From Acidobacteriota bacterium (GTDB lineage Bacteria > Acidobacteriota > Terriglobia > Versatilivoradales > Versatilivoraceae), in the NCBI GenBank assembly GCA_026706225.1, contig JAPOZE010000611.1, positions 1 to 6,193 of the forward strand: a stretch of 6,193 nt of DNA. The letters run 5' to 3'. The notes under the pieces were generated by a model. The model was not told the DNA's origin. It searched no databases and was given only the letters and a program-made list of their open reading frames with translations. Below are positions 1 through 5,696 of this stretch, piece by piece (within the stretch, counting starts at the first letter, position 1; every line of letters starts with the position of its first letter). The translations under genes were made by a program, and so were the position numbers.

Positions 1-1836
1 ATTGAAGAAGAACTCCACGCTATTGATCAGCGCCCACTGCAAGTTTTCCGCCCCCATGACGCGGTCCCTGTTCAAGGCCGCCAGAGCAACCATTTTCTCC
101 TCGCTCGACGGCGGACGCGAAAGCGTCCCCAGGAACATCTCGTCAACCACGCGATCGTTGTCGTAGCTGTCGAGCAGCTTCTTCAGGCGGCTGTCTTCCT
201 TGGCCATGACCCGATCCGTCACCACCGGTGACTGCATCAGGGCCAACGGATGCAGCAGTGAGCCGGGAACTTCCCGAGGCGGCGTATTGCGGTCCGACTG
301 ACCAAAAGTCCGCAGGAACGTCCGCACATCGCGGGCGCCCGGAGGCCCGGCCAGCTTCAATGTCAGGCCTACTTTGCTATCCCCGAACTTGAAGTCCCCG
401 GGGCGGTCCGTAGCCAGCGCAATCGCGTCGTGCAACTCCTCGGCACCCAGCCGCCGGACGAACTTGCGTGCGAAGTACGGCGCGAAGGAATCATTCCATT
501 CCCCCTGGAACCGCGCCGACAACCGATAGGCGCTCGACCTGGTGATGGTTCGCATCAACTCCTTGATGCTGTAGTCGCTCTCGCGAAAACTCCGGGCCAA
601 CTCGTCCAGCAACTCGGGGTGCGACGGCTGCAACTCCCAGCCTTCGGGCAGGTTGTCCGGGTCCTGTCGCAACAAGTCAAACTCGTCGAACGGCTCGACG
701 ATCCCGAAGCCCATCAACTTCGCCCAGAAGCGGTTCACCGTGCCGCGAGCGAACTGCGGATGCGCGGTCAACATCCGTCCCAGCGCCTCGCGCGGTTCCT
801 CGCCGGGCCCCGGCTCTTCGCCGCTCAACAGGAACACCGGATTATCCGGCCCGCCCAGCCGAGCGACGCGAACCATGCTCTCGCCCTCGGTATCGTAGCC
901 GGGATTGCCGTCATCCAGTAGAAACTCCCCTGACTGCGGCTGGCCGTTCTCGAAATACATCTGATACCGCGTACGGCCCAGGAAAGCAGCCAGTTGGAAG
1001 AACTCCGCCCGACTCTTGGTGCTCAGCCAGGCGTTCACCTCCTCGAGGTGTCCTTGCCCGTCGTGGCAGGAAATGCAGGACAGGTTCAGTCCCATGAAGA
1101 TCTTGGCGTAGTGAATCGCCAGCTCATCGTGGGTATCGAGCTGATGCACCATGCCAAGGTCGTCGCCGTCCTTGGGCTGCGGAGCCCCCTGGATGTGCTC
1201 CCGCGCGATCACGTTCGACGCAGCCACCACGTGGTTGCTCTTGGCCGATGCCGAGATGATGTCGTAGGCAACCTGGTCGTAGGGCCTGTCGGCGCGCAGG
1301 TTCTGCTTCATCCAATAGTGGAAGAGGTTCTGCCCGCGTCCCATCTTGCCGTTGGCGCGGAACAGGTCCATGAAGTGGTAGGCCCACTTCTCGACGTACT
1401 CGTCGCTGTCGAGCAACGGGTCGATCAGCTTGTCTCGTTTGTCCGGATCCTTGTCCGCCAGGAAGGCGCGCACTTCCGTCCGAGTCGGGATGCGCCCCGT
1501 CAGGTCGAGCGTCACGCGCCGCAGAAACTCGAGGTCCGACGCCGGCCGCGCGTGCGGCACGCCATCCCGCTCCATCTTGCCGAAGATGTGATCGTCAATG
1601 AAGTTCCGCCGCTCTACGGTGCCCGGCTCCAAGTCCGGTTCGGACCCGAGCAGCCGATCCGTCAACTCCGCCGCTTCGTTCGACTTGGGACGGTTGAACA
1701 GGGAACCATGAGCTTCGGAAAACTTCTCCGGGCTGAGGACCTCGGGACGAGCCTCACGCGGCTCACGTTGCTCCTGCGCCGACAGCATCAAGGCTGTCAA
1801 CAGCACGCATGCGAGTATGTGTCCGAGCTGCTTCAT
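1..1836 (-). CDS. Exported DUF1549/DUF1553 (PSCyt-type) protein with one CxxCH motif, C-terminus cut by window edge
   Basis: The minus strand is open for 612 codons from the ATG at 1836 to the window edge. The start gives a signal peptide: Lys2, a hydrophobic run at about residues 5-19, and a likely cleavage near Ser-Ala-Gln at 19-21. A DUF1549-like region follows at about 75-290, with FLRRVTLDLTGRIPT at 104-118 and a CISCH motif at 254-258 that could bind one c-type haem. A DUF1553-like region covers about 345-612, with RGTVNRFWAKLMGFG near 363-377, HPELLDELARSFRES near 406-420 and LSRPPSSEE near 585. The last visible residues resemble the usual family end, so only a few are probably missing. 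In other genomes such genes often sit next to DUF1501 genes, which would lie off the left edge. The biochemical role is not established. Export, and redox or polysaccharide-related functions, are suggested for relatives. A promoter candidate lies 33 bases upstream of the start. Confidence 0.9.
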   Translation of the reverse strand, partial: MKQLGHILACVLLTALMLSAQEQREPREARPEVLSPEKFSEAHGSLFNRPKSNEAAELTDRLLGSEPDLEPGTVERRNFIDDHIFGKMERDGVPHARPASDLEFLRRVTLDLTGRIPTRTEVRAFLADKDPDKRDKLIDPLLDSDEYVEKWAYHFMDLFRANGKMGRGQNLFHYWMKQNLRADRPYDQVAYDIISASAKSNHVVAASNVIAREHIQGAPQPKDGDDLGMVHQLDTHDELAIHYAKIFMGLNLSCISCHDGQGHLEEVNAWLSTKSRAEFFQLAAFLGRTRYQMYFENGQPQSGEFLLDDGNPGYDTEGESMVRVARLGGPDNPVFLLSGEEPGPGEEPREALGRMLTAHPQFARGTVNRFWAKLMGFGIVEPFDEFDLLRQDPDNLPEGWELQPSHPELLDELARSFRESDYSIKELMRTITRSSAYRLSARFQGEWNDSFAPYFARKFVRRLGAEELHDAIALATDRPGDFKFGDSKVGLTLKLAGPPGARDVRTFLRTFGQSDRNTPPREVPGSLLHPLALMQSPVVTDRVMAKEDSRLKKLLDSYDNDRVVDEMFLGTLSRPPSSEEKMVALAALNRDRVMGAENLQWALINSVEFFFN

Positions 1837-1868
1837 AAGAGGCTTCTAAGGTGAACGCAGTTAAGGAC

Positions 1869-1897
1869 ATCGTACGCCCGCCCCGTCACAGTGTCAA
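1869..1897 (-). promoter_or_regulatory. Sigma70-like promoter candidate for the DUF1549/DUF1553 gene
   Basis: Read on the minus strand, a perfect -35 box TTGACA (1897-1892) is followed after exactly 17 bases by TACGAT (1874-1869), which matches four of six -10 consensus positions. Transcription would begin near 1862, about 26 bases before the ATG at 1836. Box quality, spacing and position all fit. There is no experimental support, and the lineage's own promoter consensus is unknown. Confidence 0.45.
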
Positions 1898-1975
1898 TTC
1901 GAATATGGGATCGGCCGAAGACGTTTCAAGACCTGTGTCCAGCCAGCAATCCTCACCAGCAGGGGGGTCGCGTGG

Positions 1976-2003
1976 TTGACACTCCGATTTATTGTAGTAA
2001 CAT
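1976..2003 (+). promoter_or_regulatory. Sigma70-like promoter candidate for the brnA-like gene
   Basis: A perfect TTGACA (1976-1981) is followed after 16 bases by TAACAT (1998-2003), which matches four of six -10 positions and lies in a locally AT-rich patch. The predicted transcript start is near 2009-2011. That is only a few bases before the first ATG (2013), so the mRNA would be almost leaderless from that codon, or would use the second ATG at 2034 with a short leader. BrnA proteins usually repress their own promoter, so an operator may overlap here, but I see no convincing palindrome. Confidence 0.4.
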
Positions 2004-2012
2004 AAAAGGCAA

Positions 2013-2261
2013 ATGATCGAGAGCAAAGACTCTATGGCGAAAGATTTTGACCCGGATACCGCACCCGACCTGTCGAGGGATGGCTGGCCGGAGAAGTTTG
2101 CCAAGGTGGCTGTTCGGCGGGGTCGCCCGCCGGTTGCCAAGCCGAAAGTATCGACCACCATCCGGCTATCACAGGATGTGATCGATCACTTCCGTGCAGG
2201 AGGTAAGGGCTGGCAGACACGGATCGACGAGGCGCTCCTCGAGTGGATCAGGAGCCGGTAA
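2013..2261 (+). CDS. brnA: BrnA-family ribbon-helix-helix antitoxin, apparently without a BrnT toxin
   Basis: This 82-residue protein has the typical BrnA layout. An acidic, variable N-terminus ends in RRGRPP (35-40). The DNA-binding strand KVSTTIRL follows (45-52), then helix 1 (53-61) and the hallmark GKGWQTRIDEALLEWI (64-79), which forms the second helix of the ribbon-helix-helix fold. In known BrnT/BrnA systems, BrnA neutralises the BrnT ribonuclease and represses the operon, and brnT lies immediately upstream. Here the 176 bases upstream hold only promoter-like sequence, and the gene is followed by a convergent cofE after 69 bases, so no toxin gene is visible. The start is uncertain. ATG 2013 has AAAAGG just ahead but spaced too closely. 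ATG 2034 (residue 8) would give 75 residues and keep the whole conserved region. The gene may be a lone regulator, a remnant, or an antidote acting on a toxin elsewhere. Confidence 0.85.
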   Translation: MIESKDSMAKDFDPDTAPDLSRDGWPEKFAKVAVRRGRPPVAKPKVSTTIRLSQDVIDHFRAGGKGWQTRIDEALLEWIRSR

Positions 2262-2330
2262 AGCGACAGAGGACAGGCCGGTTGTCATGCTGCATCCAGC
2301 GTCGCGACAGGATAATCGTGATAGGCTCCG
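2262..2330. other. Convergent spacer with an imperfect stem, possible weak terminator
   Basis: This spacer lies between the ends of brnA (+) and cofE (-). Positions 2283-2309 can form a nested stem: TGTC at 2283-2286 pairs with GACA at 2306-2309, and GCTG at 2289-2292 pairs with CAGC at 2297-2300 around the loop CATC. Unpaired bases separate the two stems. No T-run follows on either strand, so this is not a standard intrinsic terminator. Convergent genes this close need some stop signal, but the sequence does not show a clear one. Confidence 0.2.
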
Positions 2331-3086
2331 CTACCGAAAGAGATCCTTGTCCGGCGTCCGAATCAACGAACGAGCCGAGCCCTCGGTTGCCGGGTAGGTC
2401 AGCCCACGGACGATGGCCGCCGGAATGCCTCGGGTCTTCCCCATGACCGGCTCGGCTGCCCCGGCCAGTTCGTCGGCCCAGGCCATGGCGGTGGCCTCCA
2501 GCGGACGGCCGGCGCTGTCGAGCCCACCCCGGTAGTCCATCAAAGGGGCCAGGCCGGCAACCCCGATAGCGACGTTCACCAGCCCCTCACGCCAAGGCCG
2601 GCCGAAGGTGTCGGAAACGATCACGGCCAGGCGGGTCCCAAAGCTCTGCTCCAGGCAGTTCCGAAGGCGGCGGGCCGAGGCGTCGGGATCCTCCGGCAGG
2701 AGGGTGACCTCGCCGGCAGCCGTGTTGGACTGGTCCACTCCGGCGTTGGCGCAAACCAAGCCGTGGTGGGTCTCCACGATCAGCCGGCCGCGGTCCATCC
2801 TGACGATGCGGCGGGACTGGCTCAGGATGATCTCGACCAGGGCCGGGTCCTTGTCCAGCTCGCCCGCCCAGCTACGAGCCAGGCGGGAAGGCTTTACCGA
2901 CTCCAGCCGGACCGTTCTGCCCTCATCCTTGGAGACGACTTTCTGGGTGACCACAAAGATGTCTCCTTCCAGCACTTCCAGGGAGGCGCCCCGAACGGCC
3001 CCGCAGATGAGCCCGCCCAGTCCGCTCCCCTGCCGGATTTCCGGCAAACCGGGAATTCCGATGACCCTGTACTCAGGAACCTGCAT
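2331..3086 (-). CDS. cofE: Coenzyme F420:L-glutamate ligase (CofE), stand-alone form
   Basis: CofE adds L-glutamate, using GTP, to F420-0 and then further residues to build the polyglutamate tail, in the cytoplasm. The 251 residues match the single-domain archaeal-type enzyme in length. Conserved blocks are VVTQKVVSKDEG (45-56), ETHHGLVCANAGVDQSN (105-121), SDTFGRPWREG (158-168) and GKTRGIPAAIVRG (216-228), followed by the short C-terminal DKDLFR. The acidic, His and Asn residues of the second block belong to the metal and GTP site in the family. The nitroreductase-like domain fused to mycobacterial FbiB is absent. The ATG at 3086 has GAGG five bases ahead (3095-3092) and overlaps the end of cofC by 14 bases, which suggests translational coupling. 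cofE is the last gene of the cluster in this window. Confidence 0.94.
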   Translation of the reverse strand: MQVPEYRVIGIPGLPEIRQGSGLGGLICGAVRGASLEVLEGDIFVVTQKVVSKDEGRTVRLESVKPSRLARSWAGELDKDPALVEIILSQSRRIVRMDRGRLIVETHHGLVCANAGVDQSNTAAGEVTLLPEDPDASARRLRNCLEQSFGTRLAVIVSDTFGRPWREGLVNVAIGVAGLAPLMDYRGGLDSAGRPLEATAMAWADELAGAAEPVMGKTRGIPAAIVRGLTYPATEGSARSLIRTPDKDLFR

Positions 3087-3753
3087 GGGCGCCTCGTTTC
3101 AAACCCGCCAGCCTTTCTCCCACTGCCAGCCTTTGGAGCAGGGCATGGGTGGCGGTTCCCTTCCCCAACCCGTGGAATCGCAGCAGGTCTGACGCCAGGT
3201 CGAGATCCAAAGCCAGCCTTGGCATCCTCCTGACCAGCACCCGGCCCTCCCGGAGGCGCGCTTCCCGGAGGTGTTTTTGCAGACTGTCGGCGCCGAACCT
3301 GGAGGGGAACATCAGGGGCGGCGAGCGCAGCAGGGCGTTGGTTCCCAGCCCATCCTGGGAGGGCACCAGCACGGCCTCGGGTCCTCGGGCGGCCGGATCG
3401 AGGAGGGCATCCAGGTCGCCGGCTTGCACCAGTGGAACGTCCACAGGCAGCCGGAGCACCGCTTCGGCTCCCTGCTCTTGCAGCAGCCTCGAAGCCCAGT
3501 CCACGGAACGGCTCTCGGAAACCTGCCCGGTTTCCCGAAACACTTCCCAACCGTTCCCAACCGCATAGGCGGCCACTTCCGGGTCGCGGGCCACCACCAC
3601 GACACGATCGGCAAGACGGCATCCGCGAACGGCCGCGCAGACGTCTTCCAGCATGGCCCAGACCAGTTGAGTCCGCTCCCCGGGAGAGAGCAGCCCGGCC
3701 AGGCGTTGCTTGGATCGCTCCGGATCCTTGACGGGAAGAAGGACGACCGTCAC
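3073..3753 (-). CDS. cofC: CofC-type phospho-three-carbon-acid guanylyltransferase
   Basis: CofC (FbiD in mycobacteria) joins GTP to 2-phospho-L-lactate, phosphoenolpyruvate or 3-phospho-D-glycerate, depending on lineage, making the activated donor used by CofD. The 226 residues show a nucleotidyltransferase fold: an N-terminal strand and loop with LLPVKDPERSKQRL (5-18), the strand RLPVDVPL (101-108) whose Asp105 should help hold metal, SQDGLGTNALL (132-142), FGADSLQKHL (153-162) and ALDLDLASDL (181-190). Each block has a clear CofC counterpart. The usual LPAD is LPVD here, a mild change. The start is GTG at 3753, sharing GTGA with the cofD stop; the adjacent GTG at 3756 is an equal alternative giving one more residue. 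The frame stays open far upstream across cofD, but only the part after 3756 resembles a protein. The substrate cannot be decided from these motifs. Confidence 0.9.
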   Translation of the reverse strand: MTVVLLPVKDPERSKQRLAGLLSPGERTQLVWAMLEDVCAAVRGCRLADRVVVVARDPEVAAYAVGNGWEVFRETGQVSESRSVDWASRLLQEQGAEAVLRLPVDVPLVQAGDLDALLDPAARGPEAVLVPSQDGLGTNALLRSPPLMFPSRFGADSLQKHLREARLREGRVLVRRMPRLALDLDLASDLLRFHGLGKGTATHALLQRLAVGERLAGLKRGAHAGS

Positions 3754-4682
3754 CACGGCCCCATGACTGCTTGCGCCAGGGCCACCTTGTCGGCCAAGCA
3801 GGCCATGATGGTGTTGGTGACCCTGACTTGCATTCCCAGGCCCTCGATATCTTTCTTCAGGGCCTGGTCCCGAGTGTCGATCACGAACTGATTGACAACC
3901 CCCTGCAGCAGGCGGGCAACGCCCAGGGCCGAGGCCGGATGACCCAGTTCCTTCAGCATCTTGGCCGCGGGTCCTTTCAGCGCCCTGCCCCCCACCAGCG
4001 GACTGACGGCGGTGACCGGCAGACCGGAGTCCCGCAGGAGTTCCTTCATGCCGGGAACCGCCAGGATGGGTCCGATGCTGATCAGGGGATTGCTGGGAGC
4101 AATCACGATCCGGCAGGACCCGGCCACCTTTTCCGCGAGCCCCGGGGACAGGCGGCTCTGCTCCACCTGCCGGTAGCTCACCTGGAGCACCCGGGGACGG
4201 CACTGTTCCCGCACCAAGTATTCCTGCAGGTGGAGATCTCCCTGGTCGGTCAGGACCCGAGTGGGCGCATAGGATTCGGTCATCGGCAGGAGCAGGCTGC
4301 GCAACCCCCAGGTGCGGCCGATTCTGGCGGTGACCTCTGCCAGGCCCAACCCCTGCTCCAGCAGGTGGGTCCGCCAGAGATGGGTGGCCAGGTCCCGGTC
4401 CCCCAACTGAAACCAGCTCGGAGCGCCATAGGCTTGCAGCCACTCCAGGCAGTCGAAGCCATCCCCGGCGACGCCCCAGCCCGTGGAGGGATTCACCTTC
4501 TCCGCGAGAGTGTAGGTGACGGTGTCCAGGTCGGGGCAGATCCGAAGCCCACACACCTTGAAATCGTCCCCGGTGTTGCCGACTATGGTGATCCGCTCGG
4601 GCGGGATGACCCGGCTGAGCCCCACCAGGAACCTCGAGGCTCCCACGCCGCCGGCCAGCACCACCACGCCTTGGGAACTCAC
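3750..4682 (-). CDS. cofD: CofD, phospho-three-carbon-acid transferase to FO (F420-0 synthesis)
   Basis: CofD transfers the activated moiety made by CofC onto 7,8-didemethyl-8-hydroxy-5-deazariboflavin (FO), yielding F420-0 or its dehydro form. The 310 residues are full length for the family. Motifs in order: LAGGVGASRFL (9-19), GNTGDDF (35-41), GLRICPDLDTVTYTL (45-59), GWGVAGDGFDCLEWL (68-82), WFQLGDRDLATHL (90-102), LPMTES (132-137), IAPSNPLISIGPIL (194-207), AVSPLVGGRALKGPAAKML (225-243) and TNTIM (289-293). GNTGDDF and the SNP-ISIGPIL block line the donor and FO sites in the family. The common GDTF is GDGF here (residue 74), an unremarkable change. The GTG start at 4682 is supported by a very strong Shine-Dalgarno tract. 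cofC begins inside the stop codon, so the two are probably co-translated. Confidence 0.96.
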   Translation of the reverse strand: MSSQGVVVLAGGVGASRFLVGLSRVIPPERITIVGNTGDDFKVCGLRICPDLDTVTYTLAEKVNPSTGWGVAGDGFDCLEWLQAYGAPSWFQLGDRDLATHLWRTHLLEQGLGLAEVTARIGRTWGLRSLLLPMTESYAPTRVLTDQGDLHLQEYLVREQCRPRVLQVSYRQVEQSRLSPGLAEKVAGSCRIVIAPSNPLISIGPILAVPGMKELLRDSGLPVTAVSPLVGGRALKGPAAKMLKELGHPASALGVARLLQGVVNQFVIDTRDQALKKDIEGLGMQVRVTNTIMACLADKVALAQAVMGPW

Positions 4683-4688
4683 GCTGTT

Positions 4689-4699
4689 CCCTCCCCTCC
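4689..4699 (-). promoter_or_regulatory. Strong ribosome binding site setting the GTG start of cofD
   Basis: On the minus strand, GGAGGGGAGGG (4699-4689) ends six bases before GTG 4682. It offers two overlapping Shine-Dalgarno matches. No competing ATG lies nearby in frame, so the site supports a GTG start. It is the purest purine tract ahead of any gene in the window. Confidence 0.6.
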
Positions 4700-4747
4700 G
4701 GTCGAAGCCCGATCGACACTGCTGTCCGGATCTCCGACCTGCACACC

Positions 4748-4776
4748 ATTCTAGCGGGATTGTCCGGCGGGGTCAG
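4748..4776 (-). promoter_or_regulatory. Weak promoter candidate ahead of cofD-cofC-cofE
   Basis: On the minus strand, CTGACC (4776-4771, four of six to TTGACA) is followed after 17 bases by TAGAAT (4753-4748, five of six to TATAAT). The transcript would begin near 4741, leaving a leader of about 60 bases. In GC-rich DNA a match of this quality can arise by chance. Confidence 0.25.
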
Positions 4777-4839
4777 TCTCGGTAGACCAGGCCGACACAG
4801 CCGGGCGGCGAGGGGTGTTGAGGTTGGCGGGGTTGCGGC

Positions 4840-5511
4840 TTAGAGACCGACCACGCGAAAACGGGAGTGGTGCACCCGGTGCCGCTTGTTGATCTGAATC
4901 GCCAGCAGCGTCATGCGCTCCAGGGTCGCGGCCTGCCTCAGCGGCCCCACGTCCAGCGGCGACAGCCCTTCGATCCCGGAGGCAATCTGGATGATTCGCC
5001 CCCGAGCCTCGGGGGAATCTCCGCAGACAAAGACGTGACAATCGAGCCGTTGGCTCAGATCTTCCAGAAGGTGGGCCGGAATGGTCTTGAAGGCTCCCAC
5101 CAGGGGAACACCCTCCGGCAAGGCCCCGGCCAGGTGCTCACTGGCGGAAGGCTCGGGCAATTCCCTCAGTTGCAGGCGCTTGGCCCGAAACTGCAGGGGA
5201 ACGGTCACGTCCACGACGATCTGTCCCTGGCGGAAATGGCCGCGACAGCTGGCCAACAGGGCGGCGGCGTGCTCGAACGGCGCCGCGATGAAAACGGTCT
5301 CGCAGGCCTCGACAACCCCTGCATTCTCCAGGCCGGAGATGTCGGCTGCCGAGCCGCCCTCCTCCTTCAAACGAATCTGCAGCTCCTCGGCCTTCAGGGC
5401 CGCCTGATCCGGTTTGCGGGAACCGATGATCACCGGGTTTCCCGCCTGACTCAGGCGCAACGCCAAGCCCCTGCCCTCGGGCCCGGTCCCGCCCAGAATG
5501 CCTATGCGCAT
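4840..5511 (-). CDS. fno: NADPH:coenzyme F420 oxidoreductase (Fno/NpdG family)
   Basis: This cytoplasmic enzyme transfers hydride between NADP(H) and F420(H2), supplying reduced F420 in bacteria. The 223 residues match the family length. The Rossmann start MRIGILGGTGPEGRGLALRL (1-20) carries the GGTG nucleotide-binding loop. The second strand ends in IIGSRK (28-33), whose Ser31 and Arg32 are placed as the residues that hold the NADP 2'-phosphate in archaeal Fno. Further family blocks are IAAPFEH (75-81), VVDVTVPL (99-106), VGAFKTIPAHLL (138-149) and DVGPLRQAATLERM (187-200). The C-terminus is unusually basic (NKRHRVHHSRFR, 208-219). ATG 5511 has GGAGG five bases ahead. The neighbours cofD, cofC and cofE support an F420 role over other NADP-binding dehydrogenases of this fold. 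Confidence 0.88.
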   Translation of the reverse strand: MRIGILGGTGPEGRGLALRLSQAGNPVIIGSRKPDQAALKAEELQIRLKEEGGSAADISGLENAGVVEACETVFIAAPFEHAAALLASCRGHFRQGQIVVDVTVPLQFRAKRLQLRELPEPSASEHLAGALPEGVPLVGAFKTIPAHLLEDLSQRLDCHVFVCGDSPEARGRIIQIASGIEGLSPLDVGPLRQAATLERMTLLAIQINKRHRVHHSRFRVVGL

Positions 5512-5513
5512 TC

Positions 5514-5530
5514 AGGCCTCCGCGGAGCCT
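5514..5530 (-). promoter_or_regulatory. Hairpin overlapping the fno ribosome binding site
   Basis: On the minus strand, the 17 bases from 5530 to 5514 form a near-perfect inverted repeat, AGGCTC / CGCG / GAG-G-CCT, with one bulged G. The Shine-Dalgarno GGAGG (5521-5517) lies in the 3' arm. The element sits in the 34-base gap between the small membrane gene and fno. Folding could mask the site unless ribosomes finishing the upstream gene open it. There is no T-run, so a terminator is unlikely. Confidence 0.3.
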
Positions 5531-5545
5531 CCAACGGCCCGTCGC

Positions 5546-5692
5546 CTACTCCACCAGTTCAACGTCCTTGTCGGTGGCCGGGATGATGCTTTCGGTCGGT
5601 TCCTCCTGCTCGGCCTTCCACACCAGGCGAATTGCCCACAGCAGGATCGCAATCTCCAGCGCCACCATGAACCAATCCAGAGCCGTCACCAT
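5546..5692 (-). CDS. 48-residue single-span membrane protein after the NCS1 transporter
   Basis: This short gene starts at ATG 5692 with AAGGG eight bases ahead (5705-5701, inside the end of the transporter gene) and stops at TAG 5546. Only four bases separate it from the transporter stop. The protein has one hydrophobic segment at about residues 4-25, with two Trp (7 and 19), then RLVWK (22-26) and a strongly acidic, Glu-rich tail (27-48). A charged tail after the Arg/Lys cluster suggests that it faces the cytoplasm. I do not recognise a named family. Spacing, a good ribosome binding site and a plausible membrane topology argue for a real gene. The likeliest role is an accessory subunit of the adjacent transporter, as small single-span partners are known for other symporters. 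This is inference. Confidence 0.65.
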   Translation of the reverse strand: MVTALDWFMVALEIAILLWAIRLVWKAEQEEPTESIIPATDKDVELVE

Positions 5693-5696
5693 TGTC

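Larger units (their letters stand above)
4683..4839. other. 157-base spacer between fno and cofD
   Basis: This is the only sizeable gap in the minus-strand cluster. It holds the cofD ribosome binding site and a weak promoter candidate at 4748-4776. I see no protein-like open frame, no clear riboswitch fold and no terminator hairpin with a T-run after fno. The gap could divide the cluster into two transcripts, or be an untranslated spacer within one. Confidence 0.5.

Noticed and set aside
994..1854. Plus-strand open frame (286 codons) opposite the DUF1549/DUF1553 gene, and a similar one at 430-921.
   Set aside because: Both lie antisense to a continuous 612-codon gene with recognised motifs, and neither product resembles a protein family.
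1895..2005. Plus-strand frame starting QFEYG ahead of brnA, which faintly recalls the N-terminus of BrnT toxins.
   Set aside because: It has no start codon, ends after about 36 codons, lacks every later BrnT motif, and overlaps promoter boxes on both strands. The resemblance is a few residues and probably chance.
2894..3622. Minus-strand 242-codon frame overlapping cofC and cofE.
   Set aside because: It is the out-of-frame shadow of two recognised genes and is rich in Gly, Arg and Pro, without domain similarity.
3757..4749. Minus-strand open frame continuous with cofC across the whole of cofD, which would make a 558-residue fusion.
   Set aside because: The part upstream of 3756 is a Gly/Arg/Pro-rich out-of-frame shadow of cofD with no family resemblance. 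CofC similarity begins only at the GTG codons in the cofD stop.
3771..4754. Long plus-strand open frame (327 codons) opposite cofD.
   Set aside because: It is antisense to a clear CofD with intact motifs. Its product has GC-driven composition with no recognisable domain, as expected from codon bias on the other strand.
4867..5586. Plus-strand 239-codon frame opposite fno.
   Set aside because: It is antisense to an Fno with intact NADP-binding motifs and shows no recognisable domain.
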